Positions 8,430 through 16,895 of a stretch of 64,000 nt of DNA are shown here, piece after piece. The DNA lies in assembly GCF_018604545.1 (NCBI RefSeq), contig NZ_CP075896.1, positions 2,914,001 to 2,978,000 of the forward strand, read 5' to 3'. The DNA comes from Streptomyces koelreuteriae (GTDB lineage Bacteria; Actinomycetota; Actinomycetes; Streptomycetales; Streptomycetaceae). Under the pieces are notes generated by a model. That model was given only the letters and a program-made list of their open reading frames with translations. It was not told the DNA's origin and did not search any database. The first letter of the stretch is position 1. Each line of letters starts with the position of its first letter. A program made the position numbers and the translations under genes.

Positions 8430-9266
8430 GTGAACGCATCTCTTCTTCCGGACGACATCCAGGGCGCCGCCCCGATCGACCCCAGGGCCGCCGCCGACGC
8501 CGCCGCGGCCCGCCTGCGCGAACTGACGGGCGCCGAGACCCACGACGTCGCCCTCGTGATGGGCTCCGGCTGGGCCCCGGCCGTGGACGCCCTGGGCGAT
8601 CCCGCCGCCGAGTTCCAGGTCACCGAGCTGCCCGGCTTCCCGCCCCCGGCGGTCGAGGGCCACGGAGGCAAGATCCGCTCGTACGAGATCGGCGACAAGC
8701 GCGCGCTGGTCTTCCTCGGCCGCACGCACTACTACGAGGGCCGCGGCGTCGCCGCCGTCTCCCACGGCGTCCGCACCGCCGTGGCGGCCGGCTGCAAGAC
8801 GATCGTCCTCACCAACGGCTGCGGCGGCCTGCGCGAGGGCATGCGCCCCGGCCAGCCGGTCCTGATCAGCGACCACATCAACCTCACGGCCACCTCCCCC
8901 ATCATCGGCGCCAACTTCGTCGACCTCACCGACCTCTACTCCCCGCGCCTGCGGGCCCTGTGCAAGGAGGTCGACCCCACCCTGGAGGAGGGCGTCTACG
9001 CCCAGTTCCCCGGCCCGCACTACGAGACTCCGGCCGAGATCCGCATGGCCCGCGTCATCGGCGCGGACCTCGTCGGCATGTCCACGGTCCTCGAAGCGAT
9101 CGCCGCCCGGGAAGCGGGTGCGGAGGTTCTCGGCATCTCCCTGGTGACCAACCTCGCCGCGGGCATGACCGGAGAGCCCCTCAACCACGAGGAGGTCCTC
9201 CAGGCCGGCCGCGACTCGGCGACGAGGATGGGCTCCCTGCTCGCCCAGGTCCTGGGACGCCTGTAA
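8430..9266 (+). CDS. Purine nucleoside phosphorylase
   Basis: A 278-residue trimeric-type (class II) purine nucleoside phosphorylase. It splits inosine, guanosine and their deoxy forms with phosphate into base plus (deoxy)ribose 1-phosphate. Motifs: VMGSGWAP (phosphate loop), [25 protein letters not shown] and [16 protein letters not shown], followed by SLVTNLAAG. Length is normal. The start is GTG 8430, supported by the leaderless -10 spacing. The nucleoside palindrome overlaps its -35. Downstream is a PGM2-like mutase that could convert the product to the 5-phosphate. Confidence 0.93.
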   Translation: MNASLLPDDIQGAAPIDPRAAADAAAARLRELTGAETHDVALVMGSGWAPAVDALGDPAAEFQVTELPGFPPPAVEGHGGKIRSYEIGDKRALVFLGRTHYYEGRGVAAVSHGVRTAVAAGCKTIVLTNGCGGLREGMRPGQPVLISDHINLTATSPIIGANFVDLTDLYSPRLRALCKEVDPTLEEGVYAQFPGPHYETPAEIRMARVIGADLVGMSTVLEAIAAREAGAEVLGISLVTNLAAGMTGEPLNHEEVLQAGRDSATRMGSLLAQVLGRL

Positions 9267-9337
9267 GACACCCGGCGTCGGTGCCGGAGCCGGCTGGGCC
9301 CGCAACCCGGCGGAGCGGGGCACCGCCGCGCCCACGG
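9267..9337 (-). repeat. Dispersed intergenic repeat, copy 2
   Basis: Starts directly after the PNP stop codon and is the inverted counterpart of 5085-5160. The shared core on this strand is CGCAACCCGGCGGAGCGGGG. Confidence 0.6.
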
Positions 9338-9400
9338 CGACGGGCCGGCGGCCGCTCAGCCGGTACGCACGCGCACCCGCGTACGGCGAGCAGGGGACGT

Positions 9401-9496
9401 GTCGGGGGGTGTCCGCCCGCAGCGGTTGGCGCGTCAACGAACAGCCAGTCGGCGTCCGACCCCATCGCGCCGTTCCGAGGACGGACACCCCCCGAC
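9401..9496. repeat. 15-bp inverted repeat with 66-bp spacer
   Basis: GTCGGGGGGTGTCCG (9401-9415) is perfectly complementary to CGGACACCCCCCGAC (9482-9496). Three further outer base pairs form if one G-T wobble is allowed. It occupies the middle of the 340-bp gap between PNP and the phosphomutase. No gene is evident in this gap. Confidence 0.6.
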
Positions 9497-9605
9497 GCGG
9501 CCCCGACCCACCACCCCGCGACAGGCGCTACGCACACCCCCACCGAGGCCGCACAGGCGCCGCAGGCATCGCGCACCCCCGACAACCGAGAGGCTGAGAC
9601 CGACC

Positions 9606-11255
9606 GTGCACGACGAACTCATCGCACAGGCCCAGGCGTGGCTCACCGAGGACCCCGACCCGGACACCCGCGCCGAGCTCGCCCGCCTCCTCGACGCCGA
9701 CGACCACACCGAACTCGCCGCCCGCTTCTCCGGCACGCTCCAGTTCGGCACCGCCGGCCTCCGAGGCGAACTCGGCGCCGGCCCCATGCGCATGAACCGC
9801 TCGGTCGTCATCCGCGCAGCCGCGGGCCTCGCCGCCTACCTCAAGAAGCAGGGCCACGACAACGGCCTGGTCGTCATCGGCTACGACGCCCGCCACAAGT
9901 CATTCGACTTCGCCCAGGACACCGCCGCCGTCATGACCGGCGCCGGCCTCCGCGCCGCGGTCCTCCCCCGCCCCCTCCCCACCCCCGTCCTCGCCTTCGC
10001 CATACGGCACCTCGGCGCGGTCGCGGGCGTAGAGGTCACCGCCAGTCACAACCCACCCCGCGACAACGGCTACAAGGTCTACCTGGGCGACGGCTCCCAG
10101 ATCGTCCCCCCGGCCGACATCGACATCGCGGCAGAGATCGCCGCCATCGAGACTCTCACCACCGTCCCCCGCCCCACCCACGGCTGGTACACCCTCGACG
10201 ACAGCGTCCTCGACGCCTACCTCACCCGCACCGACGCCGTCCTGGCCAAGGGTTCCCCCCGCACGGCCCGCACGGTGTACACGGCGATGCACGGCGTAGG
10301 CAAGGACGTCCTCCTGGCGGCCTTCGCCCGCGCGGGCTTCCCGCCCCCGGCCCTCGTCACGGAACAGGCCGACCCCGACCCGGACTTCCCGACCGTCGCG
10401 TTCCCCAACCCGGAGGAACCCGGCGCGATGGACCTGGCCTTCGCCAAGGCCCGCGAAACCGCCCCCGACTTGATCATCGCCAATGACCCGGACGCGGACC
10501 GCTGCGCCGTCGCAGTACGGGACGGCGACGGCAACGGCGACGGCAACGACTGGCGCATGCTCCACGGCGACGAGGTCGGCGCCCTCCTCGCCGCCCACCT
10601 GGTCCAGCGCGGAGCGACCGGCACCTTCGCGGAGTCGATCGTCTCGTCCTCCCTCCTCGGCCGTATCGCCGAGAAGGCGGGCCTCCCCCACGTCGAGACA
10701 CTCACCGGCTTCAAGTGGATCGCCCGCGCCGAGGGCCTGCGCTACGGCTACGAGGAGGCCCTCGGCTACTGCGTGGACCCCGACGGCGTACGCGACAAGG
10801 ACGGCATCACGGCCGCGCTCCTGATCACGGAACTGGCGTCGCGGCTGAAGTCGGAGGGCCGCACCCTCCTGGACCTCCTCGACGACCTGGCCGTGGAACA
10901 CGGCCTGCACGCCACGGACCAGCTGTCGGTCCGCGTGGAGGACCTCTCCCTCATCGCCGCCGCGATGCACCGCCTGCGCGAACAGCCCCCGACGGAACTG
11001 GCCGGCCTCCCCGTCACCCGCACCGAAGACCTCACCCAGGGCACGGAAACCCTCCCGCCCACCGACGGCCTGCGCTACACGCTGGACGGCGCCCGGGTCA
11101 TCGTCCGCCCGAGCGGCACGGAGCCGAAGCTGAAGTGCTACCTGGAGGTCGTGATCCCGGTCGCGTCACCCACGGACCTCCCCACGGCCCGAGCGAAGGC
11201 GACGACGCTGCTGGAGTCGATCAAACGCGACCTCTCGAAGTCAGCGGGCATCTGA
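9606..11255 (+). CDS. Phosphoglucomutase/phosphomannomutase family (PGM2-type, possible phosphopentomutase)
   Basis: A 549-residue alpha-D-phosphohexomutase. The catalytic serine loop is TASHNPPRDNG, the Mg loop is NDPDADRC, the sugar-binding signature is GYEEALGY and the phosphate loop is RPSGTEPKLK. The N-terminal FGTAGLRGELG is typical of the long PGM2 group, members of which interconvert pentose 1- and 5-phosphates as well as hexose phosphates. Placement between PNP and deoC makes phosphopentomutase activity attractive, since it would link phosphorolysis to DeoC. GTG 9606 is chosen, matching the VHDELIAQAQ start. No nucleoside palindrome precedes it. Confidence 0.88.
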   Translation: MHDELIAQAQAWLTEDPDPDTRAELARLLDADDHTELAARFSGTLQFGTAGLRGELGAGPMRMNRSVVIRAAAGLAAYLKKQGHDNGLVVIGYDARHKSFDFAQDTAAVMTGAGLRAAVLPRPLPTPVLAFAIRHLGAVAGVEVTASHNPPRDNGYKVYLGDGSQIVPPADIDIAAEIAAIETLTTVPRPTHGWYTLDDSVLDAYLTRTDAVLAKGSPRTARTVYTAMHGVGKDVLLAAFARAGFPPPALVTEQADPDPDFPTVAFPNPEEPGAMDLAFAKARETAPDLIIANDPDADRCAVAVRDGDGNGDGNDWRMLHGDEVGALLAAHLVQRGATGTFAESIVSSSLLGRIAEKAGLPHVETLTGFKWIARAEGLRYGYEEALGYCVDPDGVRDKDGITAALLITELASRLKSEGRTLLDLLDDLAVEHGLHATDQLSVRVEDLSLIAAAMHRLREQPPTELAGLPVTRTEDLTQGTETLPPTDGLRYTLDGARVIVRPSGTEPKLKCYLEVVIPVASPTDLPTARAKATTLLESIKRDLSKSAGI

Positions 11256-11265
11256 CCACAACAAA

Positions 11266-11289
11266 AGGGGTGCCCCCGGGGGCACCCCT
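11266..11289. terminator. Bidirectional terminator between phosphomutase and PH-domain gene
   Basis: A perfect 24-bp palindrome (left arm AGGGGTGCCCCC) lies 10 bp after the mutase stop and upstream of the opposing gene end. It would serve both converging genes. Confidence 0.75.
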
Positions 11290-11308
11290 GCACAAACCCT
11301 GCCTGCCG

Positions 11309-11344
11309 CTACCCCACAGCCAGCAGCTACCCCACAGCCAGCAG
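11309..11344. repeat. 18-bp tandem duplication at a stop codon
   Basis: CTACCCCACAGCCAGCAG occurs twice back to back (11309-11326 and 11327-11344). On the minus strand each copy encodes LLAVG plus a stop codon, so the second copy provides the real end of the PH-domain protein and the first a redundant tail. Confidence 0.8.
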
Positions 11345-12013
11345 AATCGCGACAAGCACCGCCCCGGCAACCGCCGGCCCCACCACCTCATAGGCCCACC
11401 GCACGGTCACCTCACCCTGCGCGGCCTCAGCCCCGTGCCGCTCCTCGTGCAACCCCCGCAATTCGTCCATGATCTGGTCGGTCCCCGCACGCGCGGGCCC
11501 CTGGGACTCCGGACCGCCCCCACCGAGCCCCTGCCCCAGCCCGGACCCCATCCCGAGCGCACCGCCCCGCCCCTCGTCCCGCCCCATGGTCCGCCGCGCC
11601 TGCGCGGTCGCCCGCATCTCACGCCGCGCGGCCTTCTTGCGGGCGCGCAGCGACACGGGGACGGCCCACATCTGGTACTTGGCGCCGGACTCGGTGAGGA
11701 CCTCGTTCGAGTAGGCGGACTTCAGCGCGGCGACCTGCCCCCAGGGCAGCACGATGACGCGGAAGGGATTGCGGATCCGCAGCAGGTCGTCGCCCGCGTA
11801 CACGGCGGGCCGCAGGGTGAAGGCGACGACGAGCGGCACGACGAACAGCATGACCGCGAGCGTCAGCCACTGCGTGCGCCCCTGCCCCGACACGAGCGCG
11901 TCGATGCCGAGCCACGCGGCGATGGCGAGCAGCATCACGCCACCGGCGATGGCCGGGACCGACCGGTAGACCCGGTCCTTGAACTCGGGCGACTGGGACT
12001 CGGGACTCGTCAT
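11327..12013 (-). CDS. PH-domain membrane protein
   Basis: A 228-residue membrane protein. Two hydrophobic helices lie near residues 19-40 and 46-66. They are followed by a bacterial PH-like domain with the pattern RPAVYAGDDLLRIRNPFRVIVLPWGQVAAL (residues about 68-98, quoted here as the landmark RPAVY to WGQVAAL). A charged, Gly-rich linker and a final hydrophobic helix (about 206-226) complete it. This is the common actinobacterial PH_6-like family, of unknown function. ATG 12013 is preferred over an upstream start. A possible -10 (CAGAAT) ends 6 nt before it, suggesting a leaderless transcript. Confidence 0.78.
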   Translation of the reverse strand: MTSPESQSPEFKDRVYRSVPAIAGGVMLLAIAAWLGIDALVSGQGRTQWLTLAVMLFVVPLVVAFTLRPAVYAGDDLLRIRNPFRVIVLPWGQVAALKSAYSNEVLTESGAKYQMWAVPVSLRARKKAARREMRATAQARRTMGRDEGRGGALGMGSGLGQGLGGGGPESQGPARAGTDQIMDELRGLHEERHGAEAAQGEVTVRWAYEVVGPAVAGAVLVAILLAVG

Positions 12014-12074
12014 ACCCCGATTCTGCCGGACGCGGCCCACCCCACCCCTGGCACCCCAGCTCAAGCCCCTGCCC

Positions 12075-12120
12075 CCCTCAAAGCGAAAGCCACCACCCCC
12101 TCAAAGCGAAAGCCACCACC
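12075..12120 (+). repeat. 23-bp tandem repeat upstream of deoC
   Basis: Two copies with a 23-bp period share CTCAAAGCGAAAGCCACCAC. They lie in a C-rich, purine-poor stretch between the PH-domain gene and the deoC promoter. Confidence 0.6.
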
Positions 12121-12198
12121 CGCACCCCACCGCTCCCCACCCCACTCAGAACACCCCCACCACCTCCCACCCAAGACAACCCCAGGGCTGTACAGCCG

Positions 12199-12210
12199 CT
12201 ACGCGCGTAG
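12199..12210. promoter_or_regulatory. Nucleoside-regulon palindrome, site 2 (deoC promoter)
   Basis: CTACGCGCGTAG lies in the spacer between a -35-like TGTACA (12189-12194) and the -10 TATGCT (12212-12217), 17 bp apart. A bound protein would block RNA polymerase. Confidence 0.78.
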
Positions 12211-12223
12211 ATATGCTCGTCTG

Positions 12224-13192
12224 GTGACCATGCCCAGTTCTGCACTCACCGCAGCTCACCCCCTCAAGGACGTCACCACGTCCGACAGCGCGCTGCGCCG
12301 CTTCCTCCACGGGCTCCCCGGCGTCGACGCGGTCGGACTCGAGGGACGCGCGGCCTCCCTCGGCACACGTTCGATCAAGACGACCGCGAAGGCGTACGCC
12401 ATCGACCTCGCCATCTCGATGGTCGACCTGACGACGCTGGAAGGCGCGGACACCCCGGGCAAGGTCCGGGCGCTCGGCGCCAAGGCGGCCAAGCCCGACC
12501 CGACGGACCGTACGACGCCCGCCACGGCAGCGGTCTGCGTCTACCCCGACATGGTGGCCGTGGCCAAGGAGGCCGTAGCCGGCTCCGATGTGAAGGTCGC
12601 CTCCGTCGCCACGTCGTTCCCGGCGGGCCGCGCCCCGCTCACCATCAAGCTGGCGGACGTCCGCGAGGCCGTCGCCGCGGGCGCGGACGAGATCGACATG
12701 GTCATCGACCGCGGCGCGTTCCTCGCGGGCCGCTATCTGAAGGTGTACGACGAGATCGCCGCCGTCCGCGAGGCCTGCGGCACATCCGCGCGCCTGAAGG
12801 TCATCTTCGAGACGGGCGAGCTGTCCACGTACGACAACATCCGCCGCGCGAGCTGGCTCGGGATGCTGGCGGGCGCGGACTTCATCAAGACCTCCACCGG
12901 CAAGGTCGCGGTGAACGCCACCCCGGCCAACACCCTCCTCATGCTGGAGGCCGTCCGGGACTTCCGCGCCCAGACCGGTGTCCAGGTCGGCGTGAAGCCG
13001 GCCGGCGGCATCCGCACCACCAAGGACGCCATCAAGTTCCTCGTCCTGGTCAACGAGACCGCGGGCGACGACTGGCTGGACAACCACTGGTTCCGTTTCG
13101 GCGCCTCCTCGCTGCTGAACGACCTCCTGATGCAGCGCCAGAAGCTGGCCACCGGCCGCTACTCCGGCCCCGACTACGTGACGGTGGACTGA
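12224..13192 (+). CDS. deoC: Deoxyribose-phosphate aldolase
   Basis: Class I aldolase cleaving 2-deoxyribose 5-phosphate to glyceraldehyde 3-phosphate and acetaldehyde in the cytosol. About 322 residues. The Schiff-base lysine is in GADFIKTSTGK, the proton-relay lysine is in VGVKPAGGIR, and the Asp in DEIDMVIDRG is the usual third catalytic residue. The start is either GTG 12224 or the in-frame ATG 12230. GTG is chosen because the -10 TATGCT ends 6 nt before it and there is no ribosome binding site, so the mRNA is probably leaderless. It starts an operon with two aldehyde dehydrogenase genes that follow at +6 bp and by overlap. Confidence 0.93.
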   Translation: MTMPSSALTAAHPLKDVTTSDSALRRFLHGLPGVDAVGLEGRAASLGTRSIKTTAKAYAIDLAISMVDLTTLEGADTPGKVRALGAKAAKPDPTDRTTPATAAVCVYPDMVAVAKEAVAGSDVKVASVATSFPAGRAPLTIKLADVREAVAAGADEIDMVIDRGAFLAGRYLKVYDEIAAVREACGTSARLKVIFETGELSTYDNIRRASWLGMLAGADFIKTSTGKVAVNATPANTLLMLEAVRDFRAQTGVQVGVKPAGGIRTTKDAIKFLVLVNETAGDDWLDNHWFRFGASSLLNDLLMQRQKLATGRYSGPDYVTVD

Positions 13193-13198
13193 GACCCC

Positions 13199-14668
13199 AT
13201 GAGTATGGAAAACGTGGCATCCGCACCCGCGTCTGCACCCGCATTCGCCTACGCCCCGGCCCCCGAGTCCCGCGCGGTCGTCGACATCGCGCCCTCGTAC
13301 GGCCTGTTCATCGACGGTGAGTTCACCGAGGCGGCCGACGGCAAGGTCTTCAAGACGGTCAGCCCCTCCACCGAGGAGGTCCTCGCCGAGATCGCCCAGG
13401 CGACCGAGGCGGACGTGGACCGCGCCGTCCAGGCCGCCCGCAAGGCCTTCGAGAAGTGGTCGGCGCTGCCGGGCGCGGAGCGCGCGAAGTACCTCTTCCG
13501 CATCGCCCGCATCATCCAGGAGCGCTCCCGCGAGCTGGCCGTCCTCGAGACCCTCGACAACGGCAAGCCGATCAAGGAGACGCGCGACGCCGACCTGCCC
13601 CTGGTCGCCGCGCACTTCTTCTACTACGCGGGCTGGGCCGACAAGCTCGACCACGCCGGCTACGGCGCGAACCCGAAGCCGCTCGGTGTGGCGGGCCAGG
13701 TCATCCCCTGGAACTTCCCGCTCCTGATGCTGGCGTGGAAGATCGCCCCGGCCCTCGCGACGGGCAACACGGTCGTCCTGAAGCCGGCCGAGACGACGCC
13801 CCTCTCGGCGCTGTTCTTCGCGGACATCTGCCGCCAGGCCGGTCTCCCCAAGGGCGTCGTCAACATCCTCCCCGGCTACGGCGACACGGGCGCAGCGCTG
13901 GTGGCCCACCCGGACGTGAACAAGGTCGCCTTCACGGGCTCCACGGCCGTCGGCAAGGAGATCGCGCGCACGGTCGCCGGCACCCGCAAGAAGCTCACGC
14001 TGGAACTGGGCGGCAAGGGCGCCAACATCGTCTTCGACGACGCCCCCATCGACCAGGCCGTCGAGGGCATCGTGAACGGCATCTTCTTCAACCAGGGCCA
14101 GGTCTGCTGCGCCGGCAGCCGCCTCCTGGTCCAGGAGTCGATCCAGGACGAGCTGCTCGACTCCCTCAAGCGCCGCCTGTCGACGCTGCGCCTCGGCGAC
14201 CCGCTCGACAAGAACACCGACATCGGGGCGATCAACTCCGAGGAGCAGCTCACCCGCATCACCTCCCTCGTCGAGCAGGGCGAGGCGGAGGGCGCCGAGC
14301 GCTGGTCCCCGGCCTGCGAACTCCCGGAGAGCGGCTACTGGTTCGCCCCGACGCTCTTCACGAACGTCACCCAGGCGCACCGCATCGCCCGCGACGAGAT
14401 CTTCGGCCCGGTGCTGTCGGTCCTGACCTTCCGCACCCCGGACGAGGCCGTCGCCAAGGCCAACAACACGCAGTACGGCCTCTCCGCCGGCATCTGGACG
14501 GAGAAGGGCTCGCGCATCCTGGCGGTCGCGAACAAGCTCCGCGCGGGTGTCGTCTGGTCCAACACGTTCAACAAGTTCGACCCGACCTCGCCCTTCGGCG
14601 GCTACAAGGAGTCGGGCTTCGGCCGCGAGGGCGGCCGTCACGGCCTGGAGGCGTACCTCGATGTCTGA
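13199..14668 (+). CDS. Aldehyde dehydrogenase (catalytically complete)
   Basis: A 489-residue NAD(P)-dependent aldehyde dehydrogenase. The general base Glu lies in TLELGGKGANIVFDDA (about residue 269) and the catalytic Cys in GQVCCAGSR (about residue 303). Cofactor-binding motifs include IPWNFPLLML and VAFTGSTAVG. It starts 6 bp after deoC and overlaps the next gene by 8 bp, so the three are one operon. The likely substrate is acetaldehyde released by DeoC, which would be oxidised toward acetate. That is inferred from context; the family alone does not fix the substrate. Confidence 0.92.
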   Translation: MSMENVASAPASAPAFAYAPAPESRAVVDIAPSYGLFIDGEFTEAADGKVFKTVSPSTEEVLAEIAQATEADVDRAVQAARKAFEKWSALPGAERAKYLFRIARIIQERSRELAVLETLDNGKPIKETRDADLPLVAAHFFYYAGWADKLDHAGYGANPKPLGVAGQVIPWNFPLLMLAWKIAPALATGNTVVLKPAETTPLSALFFADICRQAGLPKGVVNILPGYGDTGAALVAHPDVNKVAFTGSTAVGKEIARTVAGTRKKLTLELGGKGANIVFDDAPIDQAVEGIVNGIFFNQGQVCCAGSRLLVQESIQDELLDSLKRRLSTLRLGDPLDKNTDIGAINSEEQLTRITSLVEQGEAEGAERWSPACELPESGYWFAPTLFTNVTQAHRIARDEIFGPVLSVLTFRTPDEAVAKANNTQYGLSAGIWTEKGSRILAVANKLRAGVVWSNTFNKFDPTSPFGGYKESGFGREGGRHGLEAYLDV

Positions 14669-15545
14669 CCGACTCAGTGTCCTCAAGACCTACAAGCTGT
14701 ACGTGGGCGGAAAGTTCCCGCGTTCCGAGAGCGGCCGGGTGTACGAGGTGAGCGACTCCAAGGGCAAGTGGCTGGCGAACGCACCGCTGTCGTCCCGCAA
14801 GGACGCCCGTGACGCCGTGGTCGCGGCCCGCAAGGCGTTCGGCGCCTGGTCCGGCGCGACGGCGTACAACCGCGGCCAGGTCCTCTACCGCGTCGCCGAG
14901 ATGCTGGAGGGCCGCCGCGACCAGTTCACCCGCGAGGTGGCCGACGCGGAGGGCCTGTCGAAGTCCAAGGCGGCGGCGGTCGTGGACGCGACGATCGACC
15001 GCTGGGTCTGGTACGCGGGCTGGACCGACAAGATCGCCCAGGTGGTCGGCGGCGGCAACCCGGTGGCGGGCCCGTTCTTCAACCTGTCCTCCCCCGAGCC
15101 GACGGGCGTGGTCGCGGTCCTGGCACCCCAGGAGTCGTCTTTCCTGGGCCTCGTCTCGGTGCTGGCCCCGGTCATCGCCACAGGCAACACGGCGATCGTC
15201 GTAGCCAGCGAGAAGTCCCCTCTCCCCGCCCTGTCCCTGGCCGAGGTCCTGGCCACCTCGGACGTCCCCGGCGGCGTGGTCAACATCCTCTCGGGCCGCA
15301 CAGCGGAGATCGCGACCCCCCTCGCCTCCCACCAGGACGTCAACGCGATCGACCTCGCGGGCGCCGACGAGCCCCTCGCGAAGGACCTGGAGATCGCGGC
15401 AGCCGACAACCTCAAGCGCGTCCTCCGTCCACAGCCTGTGGATTACACGGAGCCCCCGGGCACCGACCGCATGACGGCATTCCTGGAAACCAAAACGGTC
15501 TGGCACCCCACGGGGTCACTGGGCGCGTCGGGTTCCTCCTACTGA
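14661..15545 (+). CDS. Truncated aldehyde dehydrogenase-like protein lacking the catalytic domain
   Basis: A 294-residue protein aligning with only the N-terminal, cofactor-binding part of aldehyde dehydrogenases (KLYVGGKFPRSES, then GPFFNLSSPEPTGVVAVL and VIATGNTAIVVASEKSPLP). It ends before the region that would carry the catalytic Glu and Cys: no ELGGK or GQxC motif is present, so it should not be an active dehydrogenase. The reading frame is intact and the start (ATG 14661) overlaps the preceding gene by 8 bp, arguing for a maintained, translationally coupled partner rather than decay. A full plus a non-catalytic ALDH module resembles the two-domain ALDH16 family in split form. A structural or regulatory role is inferred. 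Confidence 0.85.
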   Translation: MSDRLSVLKTYKLYVGGKFPRSESGRVYEVSDSKGKWLANAPLSSRKDARDAVVAARKAFGAWSGATAYNRGQVLYRVAEMLEGRRDQFTREVADAEGLSKSKAAAVVDATIDRWVWYAGWTDKIAQVVGGGNPVAGPFFNLSSPEPTGVVAVLAPQESSFLGLVSVLAPVIATGNTAIVVASEKSPLPALSLAEVLATSDVPGGVVNILSGRTAEIATPLASHQDVNAIDLAGADEPLAKDLEIAAADNLKRVLRPQPVDYTEPPGTDRMTAFLETKTVWHPTGSLGASGSSY

Positions 15546-15571
15546 CGCCACCCCCGCCCCCCCCTCATACG

Positions 15572-15611
15572 GAAGCCCCGGCTCTCCTCCGTCCAGGAGG
15601 TCCGGGGCTTC
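15572..15611. terminator. Terminator after the deoC-ALDH operon
   Basis: GAAGCCCCGG (15572-15581) pairs with CCGGGGCTTC (15602-15611), and CCTCC/GGAGG pair inside. It lies between two converging genes. Confidence 0.75.
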
Positions 15612-15628
15612 TCCGCACGGGCCGCGAG

Positions 15629-16030
15629 TTACCGCGAGAGCGCCCCGGCCGCCTGCTCCACCACCGGGAGACCCCCGACCGACGGTGCCTGCGCCACCGG
15701 CCCCGTCACCTCGCGGGACGTCATCGGCTTGAAGTCGGCGACCTCGGTGCCGACGCTGTTGTCGAGGGGGTCGACTCCCGTGCCGGAGAGGGGGTTGGGC
15801 TTGAGGCCCGTGACCGTGCCGGTGGTGTAGGCGAGGGTGTCGCCGGCGGCCTGGAGGCCGGAGCGGAGGTCGGTCTTGCCCAGGGAGGTGTGGGCCATGT
15901 CCAGGACCGAGCCGGCGCCCGCCGCGGCCGACGCCGCCCCCGCACCCGCCCCCAGCGCCACTCCCGCGGTCGCGAGGACGGCCAGGGCACGCTGGACGGT
16001 CGGCTTCTTGGGTGAGACGTGTCGGGCCAT
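15629..16030 (-). CDS. Small secreted Ala/Gly-rich protein
   Basis: A 133-residue protein with a clear Sec signal peptide: basic start MARHVSPKKP, hydrophobic core ALAVLATAGVALGAGAGA and a probable cleavage near ASA. The mature part is low in charge and lacks cysteines (GSVLDMAHTSLGKTDL, DPLDNSVGTEVADFKP). The start at 16030 is supported by AGAAGGTGG upstream. It resembles the protein at 21958-22284 in design, not in clear sequence. Such small secreted proteins are common in Streptomyces and have no established function. Confidence 0.72.
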   Translation of the reverse strand: MARHVSPKKPTVQRALAVLATAGVALGAGAGAASAAAGAGSVLDMAHTSLGKTDLRSGLQAAGDTLAYTTGTVTGLKPNPLSGTGVDPLDNSVGTEVADFKPMTSREVTGPVAQAPSVGGLPVVEQAAGALSR

Positions 16031-16155
16031 CGTTGCCACCTTCTGACGCTCTGGGTAATCGGAACGACACGAAGGGTAGTTGAGATGTGACGCGCGCATC
16101 AAAGGCGACCCGCGGGGTCGTACGACGCCCGATGGATGCCTCACACTGGTGTCCC

Positions 16156-16791
16156 GTGAGTTCCCCTCTGCCCATACCGACGCGAGTCGTGCTGCTCTGC
16201 GGCCCTTCCGGCTCCGGCAAGTCCCTCCTCGCGGCCCGCTCCGGCCTTCCGGTGCTGCGGCTCGACGACTTCTACAAGGAGGGCGACGACCCGACTCTGC
16301 CTCTGGTGGAGGGGAGTTCGGACATCGACTGGGACCATCCGGACTCCTGGGACGCGGACACGGCCGTCGCCGCGATCACCCGGCTGTGCCGTACGGGCCG
16401 TACGGCCGTCCCCGTCTACGACCTCTCCCTCAGCGCCCGCACCGGCGAGGAGACGGTCGACATCGGACGGACCCCGCTGTTCCTCGCGGAGGGCATCTTC
16501 GCCGCGGAGATCGTCACACGCTGCCGGGAACTGGGCGTCCTGGCCGACGCGCTGTGCCTGAGCCGCGGCCCGGTGAAGACGTTCCGCCGCCGGTTCCTGC
16601 GGGATCTGAAGGAGGGCCGCAAGTCGGTGCCGTTCCTGCTGCGCCGCGGCTGGCGTCTGATGCGGCAGGAGCGCTCGATCGTCGCCCGGCAGAGCGCGCT
16701 GGGCGCGTACGCCTGCGACCGCGACGAGGCGATGGGCCGGCTGGCGGCCGCCGCGGCGGGCCGGTGCGCGAGTCTCCGTACGGCGGCCTGA
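16156..16791 (+). CDS. Uridine kinase-like P-loop protein
   Basis: A 211-residue P-loop kinase-like protein of the uridine kinase family. The Walker A motif is GPSGSGKS, the substrate-site region is LRLDDFYKEGDDP, and DWDHPDSWD matches the uridine kinase pattern. A likely salvage role is phosphorylation of uridine or cytidine by a nucleoside triphosphate; the annotation of this subgroup is by homology only. GTG 16156 is chosen from alignment with VSSPLPIPTRVVLLCG. Upstream in-frame starts at 16132 and 16087 are possible. It lacks the nucleoside palindrome. Confidence 0.75.
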   Translation: MSSPLPIPTRVVLLCGPSGSGKSLLAARSGLPVLRLDDFYKEGDDPTLPLVEGSSDIDWDHPDSWDADTAVAAITRLCRTGRTAVPVYDLSLSARTGEETVDIGRTPLFLAEGIFAAEIVTRCRELGVLADALCLSRGPVKTFRRRFLRDLKEGRKSVPFLLRRGWRLMRQERSIVARQSALGAYACDRDEAMGRLAAAAAGRCASLRTAA

Positions 16792-16849
16792 GAAGCAAGC
16801 CTGAGAAACAAGCCCCTGAGGCACGAGGCCGAGACACGGCAACGAGAGA

Positions 16850-16888
16850 AGCGGGACTGGACGGACCCCCCGGCCCTCCAGTCCCGCT
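16850..16888. terminator. Terminator between uridine kinase-like gene and sigQ
   Basis: AGCGGGACTGGA (16850-16861) pairs perfectly with TCCAGTCCCGCT (16877-16888), followed by a CTTGTGTT stretch. Confidence 0.75.
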
Positions 16889-16895
16889 CTTGTGT

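Noticed and set aside
10715..13192. An 825-residue version of DeoC
   Set aside because: The upstream part is an out-of-phase shadow of the phosphomutase and intergenic DNA; aldolase homology begins near 12224-12230.
12146..14686. An 846-codon open frame on the minus strand
   Set aside because: It is antisense to deoC and the aldehyde dehydrogenase gene and has the Gly/Arg/Asp-rich composition of a high-GC shadow frame.
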